This document shows, in pieces, positions 20,331 through 21,286 of a DNA stretch of 21,286 nucleotides (its first letter is position 1; the number at the start of each line of letters is the position of its first letter). The stretch comes from a virus. The DNA lies in the IMG/VR virus record IMGVR_UViG_3300009128_000157, positions 1-21,286 of that record. One strand, 5' to 3'. Under the pieces are notes generated by a model. It had not been told where the DNA came from, searched no databases, and saw only the letters and a program-made list of their open reading frames with translations. The position numbers and the translations under genes were made by a program.

Positions 20331-20783
20331 TCAACGCATCTCCTCCCGGGGCTCGGGGGCCGCCTCTGGGAGCGCCTCTGGGAGCGCCTCTGAGGGCGCG
20401 GCGGCCCCGGACGCCTTCCGACGCACCTTTTTCTTGCGGCGGGCAGGGGCGGGCTCCTGGGCCGGTCTGGCGGCCTTCTGGGCCTTGAGCCGCTGCTGGG
20501 GGGTCAAAAAGGGCACCTCCTCGAGCGGCTCCGGGCCAGAGTTCGGGCGACACAGGTACAAGCCCCGCATTGCCTGGGCCTCCACGGCCTCGGGATCATG
20601 GGCCCGTTTGGCCAGGAGAAGGGGGTCGTGGCTAGGGCCCGCAGGCTGCCACCCGTAGCGAGGCCAGCCTCCCACCTCGCAAACGTAGACGTGGATGGGC
20701 TCGACCGGCGCGGCGGAATGCTCCCGGTAGAGGTACACACCAGGCTCGGTCGGCACGGCAATAGTCCAGGATCGCTCTGTCAT
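20331..20783 (-). CDS. small phage protein with PxxPGVYLYR motif and basic/repeat tail
   Basis: A 150-residue protein. Residues 11-20 (PTEPGVYLYR) and the Trp/Tyr block near 35-47 (EVGGWPRYGWQPAG) resemble the compact beta-domain PG(V/W)Y(L/W)YR found in many phage hypotheticals. From about residue 95 it changes character: Gln/Ala/Pro linker, a basic cluster (ARRKKKVRRK, 114-123), then an E-A-L-P repeat. The basic cluster could bind DNA or RNA. The ATG at 20783 is three bases after the previous stop and lacks a clear ribosome site. The N-terminal domain call is moderate, and no function is proposed. Confidence 0.55.
   Translation of the reverse strand: MTERSWTIAVPTEPGVYLYREHSAAPVEPIHVYVCEVGGWPRYGWQPAGPSHDPLLLAKRAHDPEAVEAQAMRGLYLCRPNSGPEPLEEVPFLTPQQRLKAQKAARPAQEPAPARRKKKVRRKASGAAAPSEALPEALPEAAPEPREEMR
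20361..20396 (-). repeat. three 12-bp tandem repeats
   Basis: On the plus strand CGCCTCTGGGAG occurs twice in a row, followed by a degenerate CGCCTCTGAGGG. On the coding minus strand it encodes repeats of Glu-Ala-Leu-Pro in the tail of the PGVYLYR-type protein. Slippage could vary the copy number. Confidence 0.8.
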
Positions 20784-20786
20784 GGG

Positions 20787-21284
20787 TCAGAATGGGGCGG
20801 CAGGGCTCGAGCCCCGCAACTCAGGGTCTTCTGGAAAGGGGTAGGTAAATTGGTTGGCCGGGGGCGCCCCCGCCGCGAGCCAGGAGTCGTAGACCTCCTT
20901 GGGCGGTCTTCCAGCCTGGCGGGCGCGAAGGCCCATCAGGAGGGGGGGGACATTGGGCGGCAGCAACTCGCGCTCTTGCCGGAGACGCCCGATATAGGCG
21001 TCGGTTTCTTGGGCCCGGCTCGCGTGGATTGCTGTGGAGCTGGGCGCGGCCAGGGAGGTGTCCGGCCCCTGCTTCAGGATGGTGATCCAGAGCCCTGCGG
21101 GGTTGGAGGTGGCCTTGTCGCGTGCGCGGCGGGCGGTCGCCTGCACCCAGTCCTTCCACCGTTGCGGGTCGGCTTCTTCTGCCCAGCTCCAGGCATGTCC
21201 CCATGCGGCTGCCAGGGCGGTGCTGTCTCCGTCGAGACCCTCGGCCACTGTTTGCAGCCAGGCGTAGGCTTTGGCCTTGTCCAT
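20787..21284 (-). CDS. possible C-terminal part of a phage replication protein
   Basis: The frame reaches the right edge; the ATG at 21284 is two bases inside the window, so the true start may lie outside. The visible 165 residues start with a helical, Trp-rich section (YAWLQTVAEGLDG, WGHAWSWAEEADPQRWKDWV). Residues 61-73 read NPAGLWITILKQG, which resembles the NPAG(x)(I/L)I..L(K/R)(E/Q)G end seen in replication initiators and DnaD/DnaT-like phage proteins. The C-terminus (about 110-165) is Pro-rich and includes RARQAGRPPKEVYDSWLAAG. Position upstream of methyltransferase and nuclease genes suits a replication operon. The family assignment is tentative. Confidence 0.4.
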   Translation of the reverse strand: MDKAKAYAWLQTVAEGLDGDSTALAAAWGHAWSWAEEADPQRWKDWVQATARRARDKATSNPAGLWITILKQGPDTSLAAPSSTAIHASRAQETDAYIGRLRQERELLPPNVPPLLMGLRARQAGRPPKEVYDSWLAAGAPPANQFTYPFPEDPELRGSSPAAPF

Positions 21285-21286
21285 GG

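Overview
The window is part of a high-GC (roughly 63-66% by eye), gene-dense tailed-phage genome (class Caudoviricetes) or a closely related prophage. The reasons are a recognisable large terminase, portal, scaffold and capsid series, no host housekeeping genes, almost no intergenic DNA, and start/stop overlaps (TGATG, ATGA, GTGA) at most gene junctions. Two predicted lipoproteins with lipobox signals and C-terminal membrane segments fit the unimolecular-spanin layout, which implies a double-membrane (Gram-negative-type) host. The T7/P22-like adaptor next to the capsid genes and the absence so far of a tape measure lean towards a podovirus-like virion, but the tail region runs off the left edge, so this is not settled. 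No integrase, repressor or attachment site is visible.

Layout. (1) Positions 14681 down to 1, minus strand: the virion block. It reads TerS, then six small virion-type genes (two of them tandem paralogs), TerL, portal, a lipoprotein with u-spanin layout, a small protein resembling a cysteine-less FmdB zinc ribbon, scaffold, major capsid protein, two tandem paralogous decoration-like proteins, head-tail adaptor, and a large receptor-binding-type protein cut by the window edge. (2) Positions 14814-17986, plus strand: ten short genes. The first five are joined by a near-identical 19-nt stop/start linker that also carries the ribosome binding site. The second half holds a u-spanin candidate, a 26-residue Lys-Gly micropeptide, a secreted protein and a holin-like single-span protein, so it is probably a lysis or accessory module; no endolysin was recognised. 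(3) Positions 21286 down to 18006, minus strand: a DNA-metabolism block with the possible C-terminus of a replication protein, two small phage proteins, a C5-cytosine methyltransferase, an HNH endonuclease, a conserved phage protein and a PD-(D/E)XK-type nuclease.

The plus block and the virion block diverge from a 132-bp intergenic region (14682-14813), the only gap above 100 bp. The plus block and the DNA-metabolism block converge at 17986/18006 with 19 bp between them and no obvious terminator. No tRNA, CRISPR array or insertion sequence was seen.

Points most worth a second look are the recurring junction linker and its shared C-terminal peptide, two u-spanin-type proteins in one phage, the Lys-Gly micropeptide, the appendage-gene island between TerS and TerL, and the marked excess of the palindrome CTCGAG.
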